From positions 1 to 64,000 of the forward strand of contig DATBRC010000053.1 of assembly GCA_036560485.1 (NCBI GenBank): DNA of 64,000 nt, in the 5' to 3' direction. Source of the stretch: DATBRC01 sp036560485 (GTDB lineage: Bacteria; Pseudomonadota; Gammaproteobacteria; Burkholderiales; Burkholderiaceae_D). Under the pieces are notes generated by a model that made no database searches, had not been told where the DNA came from, and worked only from the letters and a program-made list of their open reading frames with translations. A program made the translations under genes and the position numbers. Below, in pieces: positions 8,710 through 18,132 of the stretch. Every line of letters starts with the position of its first letter. Within the stretch, counting starts at the first letter, position 1.

Positions 8710-9450
8710 CTACATGCGGAAGTGTTCGCCCAGGTAAACGCGCCGCACCGATTCGTTGGCGATGATATCGTCAGGGCCGCCGCTTGCCAGCACAGTCCCC
8801 TGGTTGATGATGTACGCACGGTCGCAAATACCCAGCGTTTCGCGCACATTGTGATCGGTGATCAGCACGCCAATGCCGCGCTCTTTCAGAAAGCGGACGA
8901 TGCGTTGGATTTCAATGACGGCAATCGGATCGACGCCGGCAAATGGCTCATCCAATAAAATAAAGCGTGGATTCGTCGCCAGTGCGCGCGCGATTTCAAC
9001 ACGGCGGCGCTCACCGCCTGACAATGACAGTGCCTGATTCTCGCGCAGCTTTTCAATTTGCAAGTCGGCCAGCAACGCATTCAAGCGTTCTTCAATCGCC
9101 ACTTTCGACAACGGCTTGTCGTTAATGCGCTGCAATTCCAGCACGGCGCGAATGTTTTCTTCGACCGTCAGTTTGCGAAACACCGATGCTTCTTGTGGCA
9201 GATAAGACAAACCCAACACCGCGCGTTTATGAATCGGCAGCCGTGTAATATCGACGCCGTCCAGATTGATTTCGCCGGCATCCGCTGGAACTAGCCCGAC
9301 GATCATGTAGAACGACGTGGTTTTGCCGGCGCCATTGGGGCCGAGCAAGCCGACCACTTCGCCGCTTTTTACTTCCAGCGATACGTCATGCACGACTTGC
9401 CGTGTGCCATAACTTTTTTGCAGTCCGCGAACAATGAGAGTGCTGCCCAT
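8710..9450 (-). CDS. lptB: LPS export ABC transporter ATP-binding protein LptB
   Basis: The cytoplasmic ATPase of the LptB2FGC complex, which extracts lipopolysaccharide from the inner membrane. The 246-residue protein has Walker A GPNGAGKTTS, the Q-loop segment YLPQEASVFRKL, the signature LSGGERRRVEIARAL, Walker B FILLDEPFAGVDP and the switch histidine in LITDHNVRET. The start MGSTLIVRGLQ was chosen because it matches the family and lies 1 bp after the lptA stop. The longer frame to 9492 would run deep into lptA. It is co-transcribed with lptA and lptC upstream and rpoN downstream. Confidence 0.97.
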   Translation of the reverse strand: MGSTLIVRGLQKSYGTRQVVHDVSLEVKSGEVVGLLGPNGAGKTTSFYMIVGLVPADAGEINLDGVDITRLPIHKRAVLGLSYLPQEASVFRKLTVEENIRAVLELQRINDKPLSKVAIEERLNALLADLQIEKLRENQALSLSGGERRRVEIARALATNPRFILLDEPFAGVDPIAVIEIQRIVRFLKERGIGVLITDHNVRETLGICDRAYIINQGTVLASGGPDDIIANESVRRVYLGEHFRM

Positions 9451-9451
9451 G

Positions 9452-10006
9452 TCACTTGTCTTTCGTATCGGTGCGAGGTTGAATGGTGGCACTGATGCGC
9501 CCGGCGCCCGGTTTGCTTATGCCAGCGGCCGTGTTATTGACAGAGAAAAATTCGTTGCGGCTGTCGTATGAAATAAATGCGCCTTCTACTTCATCGATGA
9601 TCTTGCTGCCATCAAGACGTTTGATTTTCGCATTTGAAAACAGCTTCACCATTTCAGTCTTGCCATCATACTCAATGCGTTCGGCCTGACCTTCAATCCA
9701 CAAATCGCTGGGGCCATCCCGTTTTTGCCGGAAGGTAGCGACGCTGCCCGGTTCGGCATAGAGTGTCGCAAATTGGTAGCCGGCCGGATCTTTTGTCACA
9801 ACAACTTTGCCGGCTTTCATCGACAAAGAACCGCGCGTCAGCACCACGCGACCGGAAAACGTATTGACTTGCTTGACGTCGTCATACGCCATTTTGTCGG
9901 CTTCGACATTGGTCGGTTTGTCCGAGTCGGCTTTCTCGGCATGTGCACTGCCGAATGCAATCAGCTGCAGAGCAAACAATAAAATGACAGAAAAGCGATT
10001 CATCAT
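9452..10006 (-). CDS. lptA: Lipopolysaccharide transport periplasmic protein LptA
   Basis: The periplasmic bridge protein that carries LPS between LptC and LptD. The 184-residue product begins with a signal peptide (MMNRFSVILLFALQLIAFGSAHA). The OstA/beta-jellyroll domain follows: VEADKMAYDDVKQVNTFSG, VLTRGSLSMKAGKVVV, a GQAERIEYDGKTEMV strand and a final DEVEGAFISYDSRNEFF. It is separated from lptC by 39 bp and from lptB by one base, so the three are one transcription unit. Confidence 0.95.
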   Translation of the reverse strand: MMNRFSVILLFALQLIAFGSAHAEKADSDKPTNVEADKMAYDDVKQVNTFSGRVVLTRGSLSMKAGKVVVTKDPAGYQFATLYAEPGSVATFRQKRDGPSDLWIEGQAERIEYDGKTEMVKLFSNAKIKRLDGSKIIDEVEGAFISYDSRNEFFSVNNTAAGISKPGAGRISATIQPRTDTKDK

Positions 10007-10045
10007 AAATTTCTAAATATGCATTCGGTTTAAGTTAACAAGCGT

Positions 10046-10642
10046 TTAATGTACAAGAGACGGTTGAAAGATGCCGCGCACCTTGCTCAACAGTTTGAAT
10101 TCGCGCGTCGCGTTATTGGCGTACATGCCTGTCCCGGTCAAGATGGATGTGCCAAGCACCATCTTGACCGGCTTGTCTGTTTCCACCACATCATCGTCCG
10201 GTAGCGCCAGCATATAGTCGGATGTGAATTGAAAATGTTCAGCCGTGCCAGATGCGGGTCGATCCACTATGACGTTGTCATACAGATGCACTTTGCTATT
10301 GTTTTCTTCGGACACGGCACGATCGGCACGTGCTGTGATCGGCGGCTGATTGTCGCTCAGGCTTTTGATGACGGGTTGTTGAATTTCGAAAGAGGAATTT
10401 TGAGGATTGTGCGTTAATCGTGCGCCGGATACTGCGTAATGCACGTGACCTGTATTCGTCATTCTGACAAATTTGAATTGCTCGACATAATAATCCGGCT
10501 CATTGCGCGGCATGTTGGGCATCGATTCATTGAGCCCTTTGCGTACAACTTGCAATACCCAAAAACTGCCGAGCGCCATTGCTACGACGATTGCGAGCAC
10601 CATCACCAGACGAATTCTATCGGCAGAACGTTGTCCATTCAT
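10046..10642 (-). CDS. lptC: LPS export protein LptC
   Basis: A bitopic inner-membrane protein of the Lpt machine. It has 198 residues with one N-terminal membrane anchor (LVMVLAIVVAMALGSFWVLQVV, about 12-33) and a periplasmic LptC/OstA-like beta domain, including NEPDYYVEQFKFVRM and HLYDNVIVDRP. Its ATG overlaps the kdsC stop by four bases (ATGA), which indicates translational coupling. Sequence conservation in this family is low; the assignment relies on topology, domain pattern and the kdsC-lptC-lptA-lptB order. Confidence 0.92.
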   Translation of the reverse strand: MNGQRSADRIRLVMVLAIVVAMALGSFWVLQVVRKGLNESMPNMPRNEPDYYVEQFKFVRMTNTGHVHYAVSGARLTHNPQNSSFEIQQPVIKSLSDNQPPITARADRAVSEENNSKVHLYDNVIVDRPASGTAEHFQFTSDYMLALPDDDVVETDKPVKMVLGTSILTGTGMYANNATREFKLLSKVRGIFQPSLVH

Positions 10643-11175
10643 TTCAAATACGACGCCAGCGCCGCCTCATAATTTCCTTGCGCGCGCATAATCAGATCGC
10701 AAATTTCGCGTGCTGCGCCACAACCGCCGGCAGCTTGCGTCACATAATGCACGCGCGACCTGACTTCAGGATGGCCATTCGGGACGCTTGCAGAAAAACC
10801 GACGCGCATCAAGATCGGCAAGTCAATCACATCGTCGCCGACAAAGCCGCACACGTCGGCAGACAAGGATGTTTCCTTCAACAATTGTTCAAACGCATTG
10901 AACTTGTCATGTATCCCTTGTTGCACATGCCGGATACCCAAATCGGTGGCACGTTTTAAAACAATGGGAGATTGCCGGGCACTGATGATGGCGACCACGA
11001 CACCGGATTGCTGCAACATTTTGATGCCATGGCCATCGAGCACATTAAATCTCTTGATGACTTCACCTTCCGGACCGAAATGAAGGCCGCCATCTGTCAA
11101 GACGCCATCGACATCAAAAATCATCAGTTTGATATGTGCGGCACGCGCGATGATTGCAGTATCGGCATCCATCAA
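10639..11175 (-). CDS. kdsC: 3-deoxy-D-manno-octulosonate 8-phosphate phosphatase KdsC
   Basis: A HAD-family phosphatase (178 residues) that removes phosphate from KDO 8-phosphate on the route to LPS core sugar. The catalytic loop is MIFDVDGVLTDG, with the nucleophile Asp and the second Asp two residues later. Motif II is seen in VAIISARQS, and the metal-binding loop in CGFVGDDVIDLPIL. It lacks a large cap, as KdsC proteins do. Both ends overlap neighbours by four bases (kdsD upstream, lptC downstream). Confidence 0.96.
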   Translation of the reverse strand: MMDADTAIIARAAHIKLMIFDVDGVLTDGGLHFGPEGEVIKRFNVLDGHGIKMLQQSGVVVAIISARQSPIVLKRATDLGIRHVQQGIHDKFNAFEQLLKETSLSADVCGFVGDDVIDLPILMRVGFSASVPNGHPEVRSRVHYVTQAAGGCGAAREICDLIMRAQGNYEAALASYLK

Positions 11176-12200
11176 ATCACCTTGGCGCGCGTCAGATCAT
11201 GGATATGCAATGCGCCAACCAATTTGCCATCGTGATCAGTTACCAGCATTTGATTGATGCGGAATTCTTCCATCACTTGCACCGCATCGACCGCCAATTG
11301 GTCGGGGCCGATCGTGCGCGGATTGGCATGCATTACATCAGCAATCGATAATTTTGAAAAATCCTGCACATGCTCGATCAAGCGACGCAAATCGCCATCG
11401 GTAAACACGCCGGTTGGACGATAGCTTTCATCGACGATGGCTGTCATGCCAAGACCTTTTTTCGTGATCTCCACCAATGCCATCGGCAACGAAACGTCAG
11501 CCGTCACGGCCGGTATCGCATCGCCGCTGCGCATGACGTCGCGCACATGCGTCAACAGGCGACGGCCAAGCGCGCCACCTGGATGCGAGCGCGCAAAATC
11601 TTCTTCGCGGAAGCCGCGCGCTTCCAGTAATGCAACCGCCAGCGCATCGCCCATCGCCAACGTGGCAGTGGTGCTTGCTGTCGGCGCCAGGTTCAGCGGG
11701 CACGCTTCCTTGTCGACCTGCACATTCAAATGGACATCCGCCAATTGCGCCAGGCTCGACGCATGATTGCCGGTCATCGCAATCAGTTTGGCGCCCATGC
11801 GTTTGATAATCGGCACGATCGCCATTAACTCCGCCGTCTCGCCTGAATTGGAAATGGCAACGAATGCATCATGGTCGGCCACCATGCCAAGGTCGCCATG
11901 TGCGGCTTCGGCAGGATGAACAAACAATGCAGGCGTGCCGGTTGAAGCAAGCGTGGCGGCAATCTTGCGCGCAATGTGGCCGGACTTGCCCATGCCGGAC
12001 ACGACGACGCGTCCGCTGCAATTGAGCAATAAGCCGACGGCCAGCGCGAAAGGATCGTTGGGCTGGTTGGAAATCCGATTTTTCAGCGCGATGATCGCGT
12101 CTGCTTCGATTTGCAGTGTTTCACGTGCAAGTTCTAACGCACGTTGCGCACTTTCCGTATCAAAAGTTTTCGGCAAGGTTTTAGCATAAGGTACACTCAT
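11172..12200 (-). CDS. kdsD: Arabinose-5-phosphate isomerase KdsD (KpsF/GutQ family)
   Basis: Converts ribulose 5-phosphate to arabinose 5-phosphate, the first step towards KDO. It has 342 residues from the ATG at 12198-12200. The sugar-isomerase SIS domain (about 40-175) contains SGMGKSGHIARKIAATLAS and the catalytic-site segment HPAEAAHGDLGMV. Two CBS domains fill the C-terminal part (about 210-340; DVMRSGDAIPAV and DVMHANPRTIGPDQLAVD). The frame extends 30 bases upstream, but MSVPYAKTLP is the plausible N terminus. It is the first gene of the minus-strand LPS/rpoN operon and is divergent from the antiporter gene 97 bp away. Confidence 0.95.
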   Translation of the reverse strand: MSVPYAKTLPKTFDTESAQRALELARETLQIEADAIIALKNRISNQPNDPFALAVGLLLNCSGRVVVSGMGKSGHIARKIAATLASTGTPALFVHPAEAAHGDLGMVADHDAFVAISNSGETAELMAIVPIIKRMGAKLIAMTGNHASSLAQLADVHLNVQVDKEACPLNLAPTASTTATLAMGDALAVALLEARGFREEDFARSHPGGALGRRLLTHVRDVMRSGDAIPAVTADVSLPMALVEITKKGLGMTAIVDESYRPTGVFTDGDLRRLIEHVQDFSKLSIADVMHANPRTIGPDQLAVDAVQVMEEFRINQMLVTDHDGKLVGALHIHDLTRAKVI

Positions 12201-12297
12201 GCCGAAAGTATAAACGAATTCGCAAAGCAAAAAACCTGCCAGACGTAACTAAAAGACTGAGATAGCGCAGGAATAAACCAGAGTTGTTATTTAGATC

Positions 12298-14280
12298 ATG
12301 TTTACAGCATTGGAATTAACTTTATTGCTACTCGCCGCCGCCGTTTTGGCCGTGGTTGCTTTCCGCATGATGCATTTGCCGCCGATGCTGGGATACCTGA
12401 TCGTCGGTATCCTGCTGGGTCCGCATGGTTTCGGCTTGGCGGAAGAGAATGAGACGACGCATACGCTGGCGGAATTCGGCGTGGTGTTTCTGATGTTCTC
12501 AATCGGGTTGGAATTCTCGCTGCCCAAACTGTCATCGATGCGGCGCACTGTATTCGGATTGGGATTGGCGCAAGTTCTGCTCACCGTCGTCATCACCACG
12601 GTGGCGGGTTATGCGATCGTCTATATTTTGCCGCAAGTGATCAACATCAGTTGGCAAGCCGCATTCGCGCTCGGTGGTGCGTTAGCGATGTCGTCCACGG
12701 CGATCGTATCCAAACTGCTGACGGAGCGGCTTGAGCTGGAAAGCGAACATGGCCGTCGCATCATCAGCATTCTGTTGTTCCAGGATCTGGCCTTGGTGCC
12801 GCTTCTGATCCTGGTGCCTGCTCTGGCGCATCCGGGCAGTGAGCTGGTTGCCACGCTCGCATGGGCTGCGCTCAAAGCGATTGTCGTGCTGGTGTTGCTG
12901 TTGGTGGTCGGTCAAAAATTAATGCGCAGCTGGTTCCGTGTTGTAGTCAAACGCCGCTCGCAGGAATTGTTCATGTTGAATTTGTTGCTGATTACGTTGG
13001 GTACTGCGTGGATCACGGAACGCGCCGGACTGTCGATGGCGCTTGGCGCATTCGTCGCCGGCATGCTGATTTCCGAAACTGAATACAAGCATCAGGTTGA
13101 AGAGGACATCAAACCGTTTCGTGATGTGTTACTGGGATTGTTCTTTGTCACGATCGGCATGCTGCTCAATGTCCGTTTGGTAGTCGAGCATTGGTGGATT
13201 GTGCTGCTGTTGCTGATCGGGCCGGTGATGTTGAAATTCGGTTTGATCGCAGCATTGGCAAAATTCTTTGGCGCGACGACCGGCGTTGCATTGCGAACAG
13301 GCCTCGCGTTGGCGCAGGCGGGCGAGTTCGGTTTCGTGTTGTTGAATCAGGCCGGCGATTTGCATTTGATGGATCCGCTGATCATTCAACTGATTCTTGC
13401 ATCGATGGTGTTGTCGATGCTGGCCGCACCTTTCATTCTTGCAAAATCCGATGCGATCGTCATGAAGCTGGCCAGCAATGAATGGATGATGCAATCGATC
13501 GCCTTGACGCAAATCGCAACGCGCACAATGTCTACGCAAAAGCATGTATTGATCGCCGGCTTTGGCCGCAGCGGACAAAGCCTTGCCAAGTTGTTGGAAG
13601 AGGAAAAAATTGCCTACCATGCACTGGACCTCGATCCCGATCGCGTGCGCGAAGCGCGGGACGCAGGTGCCAATGTGTCGTATGGGGATGCTGCACGCCG
13701 CGAGAGTCTGGTTGCTGCCGGCATTCATCGCGCAGCCGCGTTGGTCATTAGCTATGCCGACACGCCATCAGCGCTCAAGGCATTGCATTTCGCGCATGAT
13801 CTCGCACCGAACTTGCCGGTGATCGTACGCAGTCATGACGACACCGACCTCGACAAATTGCGCGCAGCCGGAGCAACGGAAGTCGTGCCGGAAGCGATCG
13901 AAGGCAGCCTGATGCTGGCATCGCACGCGCTGGTGATGTTAGGTGTGCCGCTGCGGCGCGTAGTGCACCGCGTGCAAGCTGCGCGTGAAGAACGCTATGC
14001 ATCGCTGCGCGGATATTTTCATGGCACCAGCGATCTGGAAGAGGACGCGGAGCGTGTTCGCCTGCATTCCGTCACGTTGCCGCAAAATGCGGCAGCCATC
14101 GGCAAAACACTTCAGGTATTGAATTTGATGGAACTCGGTGCTGAAGTGACTACCGTACGGCGTGAAAAAAATCGGCTCGATGTGAACTCGCCAATTGAAT
14201 TGCAGGCAGGCGATACCGTGGTGGTACGCGGCTCGACTGATCAGGTAGCGAAGGCGGAAACGCGTTTGTTGAAAGGCTGA
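12298..14280 (+). CDS. Monovalent cation:proton antiporter-2 family protein (KefB/YbaL-like)
   Basis: A 660-residue CPA2 transporter. Residues 1-390 form about 12 membrane segments, with the family sequences HLPPMLGYLIVGILLGPHG and GGALAMSSTAIVSKLL. A cytoplasmic TrkA-N (Rossmann) domain follows at about 417-535, with the nucleotide-binding glycines in VLIAGFGRSGQSLAKLL. A TrkA-C domain is at about 580-658. The general role is K+ or Na+ efflux in exchange for protons, with the Rossmann domain gating the channel. Next to kdsD this is a recurring betaproteobacterial neighbour. Which ion is moved, and whether glutathione adducts gate it as in KefB/C, cannot be read from the sequence. Confidence 0.9.
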   Translation: MFTALELTLLLLAAAVLAVVAFRMMHLPPMLGYLIVGILLGPHGFGLAEENETTHTLAEFGVVFLMFSIGLEFSLPKLSSMRRTVFGLGLAQVLLTVVITTVAGYAIVYILPQVINISWQAAFALGGALAMSSTAIVSKLLTERLELESEHGRRIISILLFQDLALVPLLILVPALAHPGSELVATLAWAALKAIVVLVLLLVVGQKLMRSWFRVVVKRRSQELFMLNLLLITLGTAWITERAGLSMALGAFVAGMLISETEYKHQVEEDIKPFRDVLLGLFFVTIGMLLNVRLVVEHWWIVLLLLIGPVMLKFGLIAALAKFFGATTGVALRTGLALAQAGEFGFVLLNQAGDLHLMDPLIIQLILASMVLSMLAAPFILAKSDAIVMKLASNEWMMQSIALTQIATRTMSTQKHVLIAGFGRSGQSLAKLLEEEKIAYHALDLDPDRVREARDAGANVSYGDAARRESLVAAGIHRAAALVISYADTPSALKALHFAHDLAPNLPVIVRSHDDTDLDKLRAAGATEVVPEAIEGSLMLASHALVMLGVPLRRVVHRVQAAREERYASLRGYFHGTSDLEEDAERVRLHSVTLPQNAAAIGKTLQVLNLMELGAEVTTVRREKNRLDVNSPIELQAGDTVVVRGSTDQVAKAETRLLKG

Positions 14281-14365
14281 GGAAATACGCTTCAATTTGA
14301 ATCGATTTCAAATCGACGGTGCTGTTGTATTGCTCGACAACGCCGCTGCGCTGGTGTTTGTACCT

Positions 14366-15754
14366 CTAGGATTTAGCTTGCACTAGACTCAACGTGGCGT
14401 TCTGCGCCGTAGGCACAGCATCAGACGCATCGGTTAACGGCAAATGCTTTTGCAAATCAGCGATCAGTTGTTTGCCGATCTGGAAACCGCGATCGAACAT
14501 TTGCGCACGCCGTGCCGGGAAATTGGCATCGTAGTGCGACAGCCCATTCAACTCTTCACTCAAGAATTCAATAAACTGCGGGGATGCTGCGGCATTGGTG
14601 TCGGAGGCCGGATCGAGAATCGTGATCTCGCGGCGACGGCGCAGGCTTTCTGCAACAGGCGCGTCTGCAGGCATATGCTGCACACAACGCGCGATATCGT
14701 TATTGAATTCGATGCTCTCGATTTCCTTCTGCAGCGGGATGTTGAAAATCGCATCGAGGAAACGCTCATTCAACTCCCCGTTATTGTTCGGCTGCCTATT
14801 CGCATCTTTGCTGAAGAAACGGATCAACAGAATGTGCGTCGCATCCATATCGATCAACGGCGTCAACGGTGGGTTGCAACGCATCGCGCCTTCCATCCAG
14901 TATTCTGTTTTGCCATCCACGGTGACCGGCATCGGCGCGATGTAAGGCGGACGAGCGCCACTGGCAAAGAATGATTCCGGTGTCATGCGCATCACCTTGC
15001 GTTTTTGTTTACTGCCGATCATCGCCGCATGCTGATCGGTATCGGGCGTGCTGCCGTTGTACTGATAAATTTCTTCAAAGTCGGTAGCGCGGGTCGCATT
15101 GGTAAATACGGTCGGCCCTTCATCTTTTATAAACAGCGCATCGAGCTGCGCTTTCTTCGCCTCGGTGAACAATGGATTGAATGCAATCTGCCCCGGCAAA
15201 CCGGAGCTGTACATCATCACATCCTGCATCGCTGCGTAGAATGCCGCCGTCGCCGCCGCACTTGCAGTGATCGCATTGTTATCGCCAAATGACTGCGCGA
15301 CGGATTCATGCAACAGTGCATTGAAACCATGCGGGTTGAATGCATGCGTGAAGAGTTTGAGACCAGTATGGATGCAGCGGCTTTGCGCTTCCAGCAAGCC
15401 GGTCAGGTAATTGCTCCAAACATCGGGGCGCACGGTCGGTGGTGCAATCCGCTGTTGCACCCAAGGTGGCAGTGCGCTGTCCTCGTTCAACACGATGTTG
15501 CGCATCGAATCCTGGGCTTGCTGGTTCGCGAGATAAAGCCACAGCGGCGTCAGCATCTCTACGCAGCCGGAAGCAGTCGAGATGTTGATCGCTTTTTGTT
15601 TGCTTGCCTCACCATGTTTTTGCACGTCGTGGTTATGTGCGCGAATCGCATCAAGCACGCCTGCCGCGTAGTAGATGTGGCCGAATGATCCTTGAACGGC
15701 GAGTGCCAGTTTGGGTGCTTTTGCGTTAGCGGTTTGCTTCTGTTGGGTGACCAT
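14366..15754 (-). CDS. Patatin-like phospholipase family protein with altered catalytic motifs
   Basis: A 462-residue protein with a PNPLA (patatin) fold. The oxyanion-loop region reads LALAVQGSFGHIYYAAGVLDAI, and a C-terminal block YWMEGAMRCNPPLTPLID matches the usual YWDGGxxxNxPL dyad motif. The nucleophile elbow, normally GxSxG, appears as STASG, and the catalytic Asp of DGG is Glu. Both catalytic positions are therefore non-consensus. The role could be a diverged lipase or a non-catalytic lipid-binding protein. The start is supported by GGAGT upstream. It is convergent with the antiporter gene and stands alone. The 246 bp upstream show no clear feature. Confidence 0.72.
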   Translation of the reverse strand: MVTQQKQTANAKAPKLALAVQGSFGHIYYAAGVLDAIRAHNHDVQKHGEASKQKAINISTASGCVEMLTPLWLYLANQQAQDSMRNIVLNEDSALPPWVQQRIAPPTVRPDVWSNYLTGLLEAQSRCIHTGLKLFTHAFNPHGFNALLHESVAQSFGDNNAITASAAATAAFYAAMQDVMMYSSGLPGQIAFNPLFTEAKKAQLDALFIKDEGPTVFTNATRATDFEEIYQYNGSTPDTDQHAAMIGSKQKRKVMRMTPESFFASGARPPYIAPMPVTVDGKTEYWMEGAMRCNPPLTPLIDMDATHILLIRFFSKDANRQPNNNGELNERFLDAIFNIPLQKEIESIEFNNDIARCVQHMPADAPVAESLRRRREITILDPASDTNAAASPQFIEFLSEELNGLSHYDANFPARRAQMFDRGFQIGKQLIADLQKHLPLTDASDAVPTAQNATLSLVQAKS

Positions 15755-16000
15755 GTTAGGACTCCGTCAAGATTGGTGTGTGCGGTGTTCGAATATTATG
15801 GCACTGCCGATGCTGTGGTGCAGCAAAATGGAGCAAGCGTGTTGTGATTCTGCGAAAAGTGCAGGGAAGCATCACATTGGATTGAGAAGCAATGTAAATT
15901 GGGAACGACAAGATTGATATTTCGCCGACTAAAATAAATTCTTGATTAATTTTTTATGCGCCATGCAGTGCCGTAGACAACCTTGCGAGGGAAAATGCAC

Positions 16001-16375
16001 ATGAATCGCTTTATGCTCATCTTATTTGTTGCACTCCTCGCCGCCTGCGCAACGACCGCTGGCTACGAGAAGATTCTGAATTCCTGGGTGGGCATGCAGG
16101 AGCTTGACCTAGTTCGCAGCTGGGGGCCACCTGCACAGACCTACGAAACAGGGGGGCGAAAGTTCATCGTCTATACGTCCCGACGAAACGTTTACATGCC
16201 CGGAGTTGCACCGTCGTACCAAACAACTGTTGTCGGAAACACCGCATACACGAATCAGATTGGTGGCAGTCCAGCAATGAACATCGGTATGTCGTGCGCA
16301 ACCACGTTTGAACTCGACGGCACACGAATCATCTCTTGGTCGTACAAGGGTAATGACTGCAAGGCCAAGGAATGA
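16001..16375 (+). CDS. Small predicted lipoprotein
   Basis: From the ATG at 16001 (GAGGG nine bases upstream) this gives 124 residues. The N terminus is a lipoprotein signal, MNRFMLILFVALLAAC, with Cys at 16 as the lipidation site. The mature part contains SWVGMQELDLVRSWGPPAQTYE, resembling small outer-membrane lipoproteins with a SmpA/BamE-like opening (helix followed by GxP). A Tyr/Thr-rich middle and two further cysteines follow. I do not recognise the family with certainty. The in-frame starts at 15983 (TTG) and 15995 have worse spacing. It is flanked by non-coding stretches on both sides. Confidence 0.7.
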   Translation: MNRFMLILFVALLAACATTAGYEKILNSWVGMQELDLVRSWGPPAQTYETGGRKFIVYTSRRNVYMPGVAPSYQTTVVGNTAYTNQIGGSPAMNIGMSCATTFELDGTRIISWSYKGNDCKAKE

Positions 16376-16482
16376 TCTATCGTTGCGGCAGACTCCCAAT
16401 CCCCTCATACCATGCATACTGCTTTCTCCTTCTAAAGAAAATTATATGTATCGCCAGTCGTTATTAAGCTAGCTATGGAGCA

Positions 16483-17034
16483 ATGATGTCCACACTAGAA
16501 ATCGAACCCCTACTACTAAAACTCCTATCCTCCATCATCCTCTTCCGCGGCTTGGAACGAGAAGAGCTGGTGGCTCTGCTGCGCGGCGCTTCCAAAGTAG
16601 TATTCAACCCAGGCGACCTCGTGTTCGAAGAAGGATTCCCCGGCCATTCTCTCTACGTTGTAGTGCAAGGGAAATTCCAAGTCTTCAAAAAAGTTGAAGG
16701 CACCGAAGCGCATCTCGCCACGGTGTCAGTCGGTGAACATTTCGGCGAAATCGCATTGGTGACGGAACAACCGCGCACTGCTTCCGTGCGGGCGCTGGAG
16801 GAATCGATCGCTTTGCGCCTGACCAAATCCGCACTGTTCGCCGAGCCAAGGGTAGCGGTTTATTTGCTGAAAAATATGGCTAGTTTGATGGCCGCACACC
16901 TGGCGGAAATGAATAACGAAGTGTTGCTGCTCGATGTGACGCGACAATATGTGGTGCCAGCGGAAGAGCCGGAAGAGGATGAACTGGTGCCGGAAAATCA
17001 TCAGCCCAGTTCTCGCGTTCGCCATACCAACTGA
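16483..17034 (+). CDS. Cyclic nucleotide-binding (Crp-like) domain protein without a DNA-binding domain
   Basis: A 183-residue protein that is mostly one cNMP-binding beta-barrel: LFRGLEREELVALLRGAS, then FNPGDLVFEEGFPGHSLYVV and the phosphate-binding cassette HFGEIALVTEQPRTASVRA (about 86-104). The Gly-Glu and Arg positions that contact the cyclic nucleotide phosphate and ribose are present. The C-terminal 50 residues form a helix and an acidic tail (AEEPEEDELVPE) with no helix-turn-helix, so this is a sensor or adaptor rather than a transcription factor. It precedes the substrate-binding-protein cluster by 247 bp on the same strand. A functional link with that cluster is only a possibility. 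Confidence 0.85.
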   Translation: MMSTLEIEPLLLKLLSSIILFRGLEREELVALLRGASKVVFNPGDLVFEEGFPGHSLYVVVQGKFQVFKKVEGTEAHLATVSVGEHFGEIALVTEQPRTASVRALEESIALRLTKSALFAEPRVAVYLLKNMASLMAAHLAEMNNEVLLLDVTRQYVVPAEEPEEDELVPENHQPSSRVRHTN

Positions 17035-17280
17035 CTCTCTGTTCCGTATGGTGGCGGTGCGTTTTATGAAAGGCACATGCAGGATGTGAACGGCGCATCT
17101 GCCACGCCGGCACAAGTCAAGTGCATTTACCGAATGACAGTCTTCGCATACAATCGGCCAACGTGTTGGTGAACATCTGAAGTACCGATGTTCAACCATA
17201 ATCCGTACTCGCATAAGAGACGATACCAAGCACAAGAATATCGAAAATTCAAAAGCCATATTGAATAAACGGAGACACAG

Positions 17281-18120
17281 ATGCCATTCAGGTTGAACTA
17301 TGCAAATACTGCCGTAATGGCGATGTGCATGTTGTTGATAGGCGGGACGGCGAGCGCAAGCGATACTTCAAAGTCGGTGCACATACGCGGCTCGACCACG
17401 CTGCTGCCGTTAATGCAGCGCATGGGTGAGGTGTATATGAATGAGCATCCCGATGTCAGCATCGTCATCAGCGGCGGCGGAACTGCCCGTGGTTACAAGG
17501 CGATTCTGGATGGCACGGCAGACATCGCGATGGCAAGCGGCGTTGCACCTGAAGAGATTGCCGATGAAAATAATCGCAGAGGAATCAAACTGCACAGCAC
17601 AACATTGAGTTATAGCGCGATTGTGGCAGTGGTTCATCCATCCAATGCAATCGGTAATCTCAGCATGAAGCAGTTGCGCAATATCTTCACCGGCCGCATC
17701 AATAATTGGAAAGAGCTTGGCGGAAAAAATGCGCCGATCAAAGTATTGATTGGACCGCCGACCGGCGGCATTACCGATACCTGGAAAAGATTGATTCTTG
17801 GAGAAGAAGATACCTATACGCCTTCCGGTATCGTCATGAGCAATACAGACAGGATTGAACAACTTGCCAAGGAGCCACTTGCGATTACGTTCCTGACGAT
17901 CGGCGCAGAAAATAATCCGCATCTGAAAATCTTGAAAGTCGACGGCGTGAGCCTCAATGCCGATACGGTGCGTTCCGGCCGCTATCCTTTGCGCGCACCA
18001 TTGATGATGGTGACGACAGAGACGCCATCTGCCGCAGCAAAGGCATTCATCCAATATTTTTCCGAACCAAAAAAGATGCTGCCGTTTGATGGCGTTGTGA
18101 ATGTTGAAGCAAGCAATTGA
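17281..18120 (+). CDS. PstS-like phosphate/oxyanion-binding periplasmic protein (first copy)
   Basis: A 279-residue exported protein with a signal peptide (about 1-25, ending TASA). The type II periplasmic binding fold carries the PstS-type motifs: IRGSTTLLPLMQRMGEVY, ISGGGTARGYKAILDGTADIAMAS and LRNIFTGRINNWKELGGKNA. In PstS homologues these Ser/Thr and Gly-rich loops bind phosphate. GGAGA precedes the start. There is no pstC, pstA or pstB here, so import through the usual ABC system is not supported locally. It is followed 12 bp later by a second PstS-like gene. The ligand is not determinable from the sequence alone. Confidence 0.85.
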   Translation: MPFRLNYANTAVMAMCMLLIGGTASASDTSKSVHIRGSTTLLPLMQRMGEVYMNEHPDVSIVISGGGTARGYKAILDGTADIAMASGVAPEEIADENNRRGIKLHSTTLSYSAIVAVVHPSNAIGNLSMKQLRNIFTGRINNWKELGGKNAPIKVLIGPPTGGITDTWKRLILGEEDTYTPSGIVMSNTDRIEQLAKEPLAITFLTIGAENNPHLKILKVDGVSLNADTVRSGRYPLRAPLMMVTTETPSAAAKAFIQYFSEPKKMLPFDGVVNVEASN

Positions 18121-18132
18121 TGGAGACAGCAT

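Noticed and set aside
8691..8849. Upstream extension of the rpoN frame by 53 codons
   Set aside because: The added residues overlap lptB, do not resemble sigma-54, and the family N terminus MKQSLQLRTSQ begins at 8690.
14295..14313. ATTTGAA/TTCAAAT hairpin between the antiporter and patatin-like genes as a terminator
   Set aside because: The stem is AT-rich and seven bases long, with no T run on either strand.
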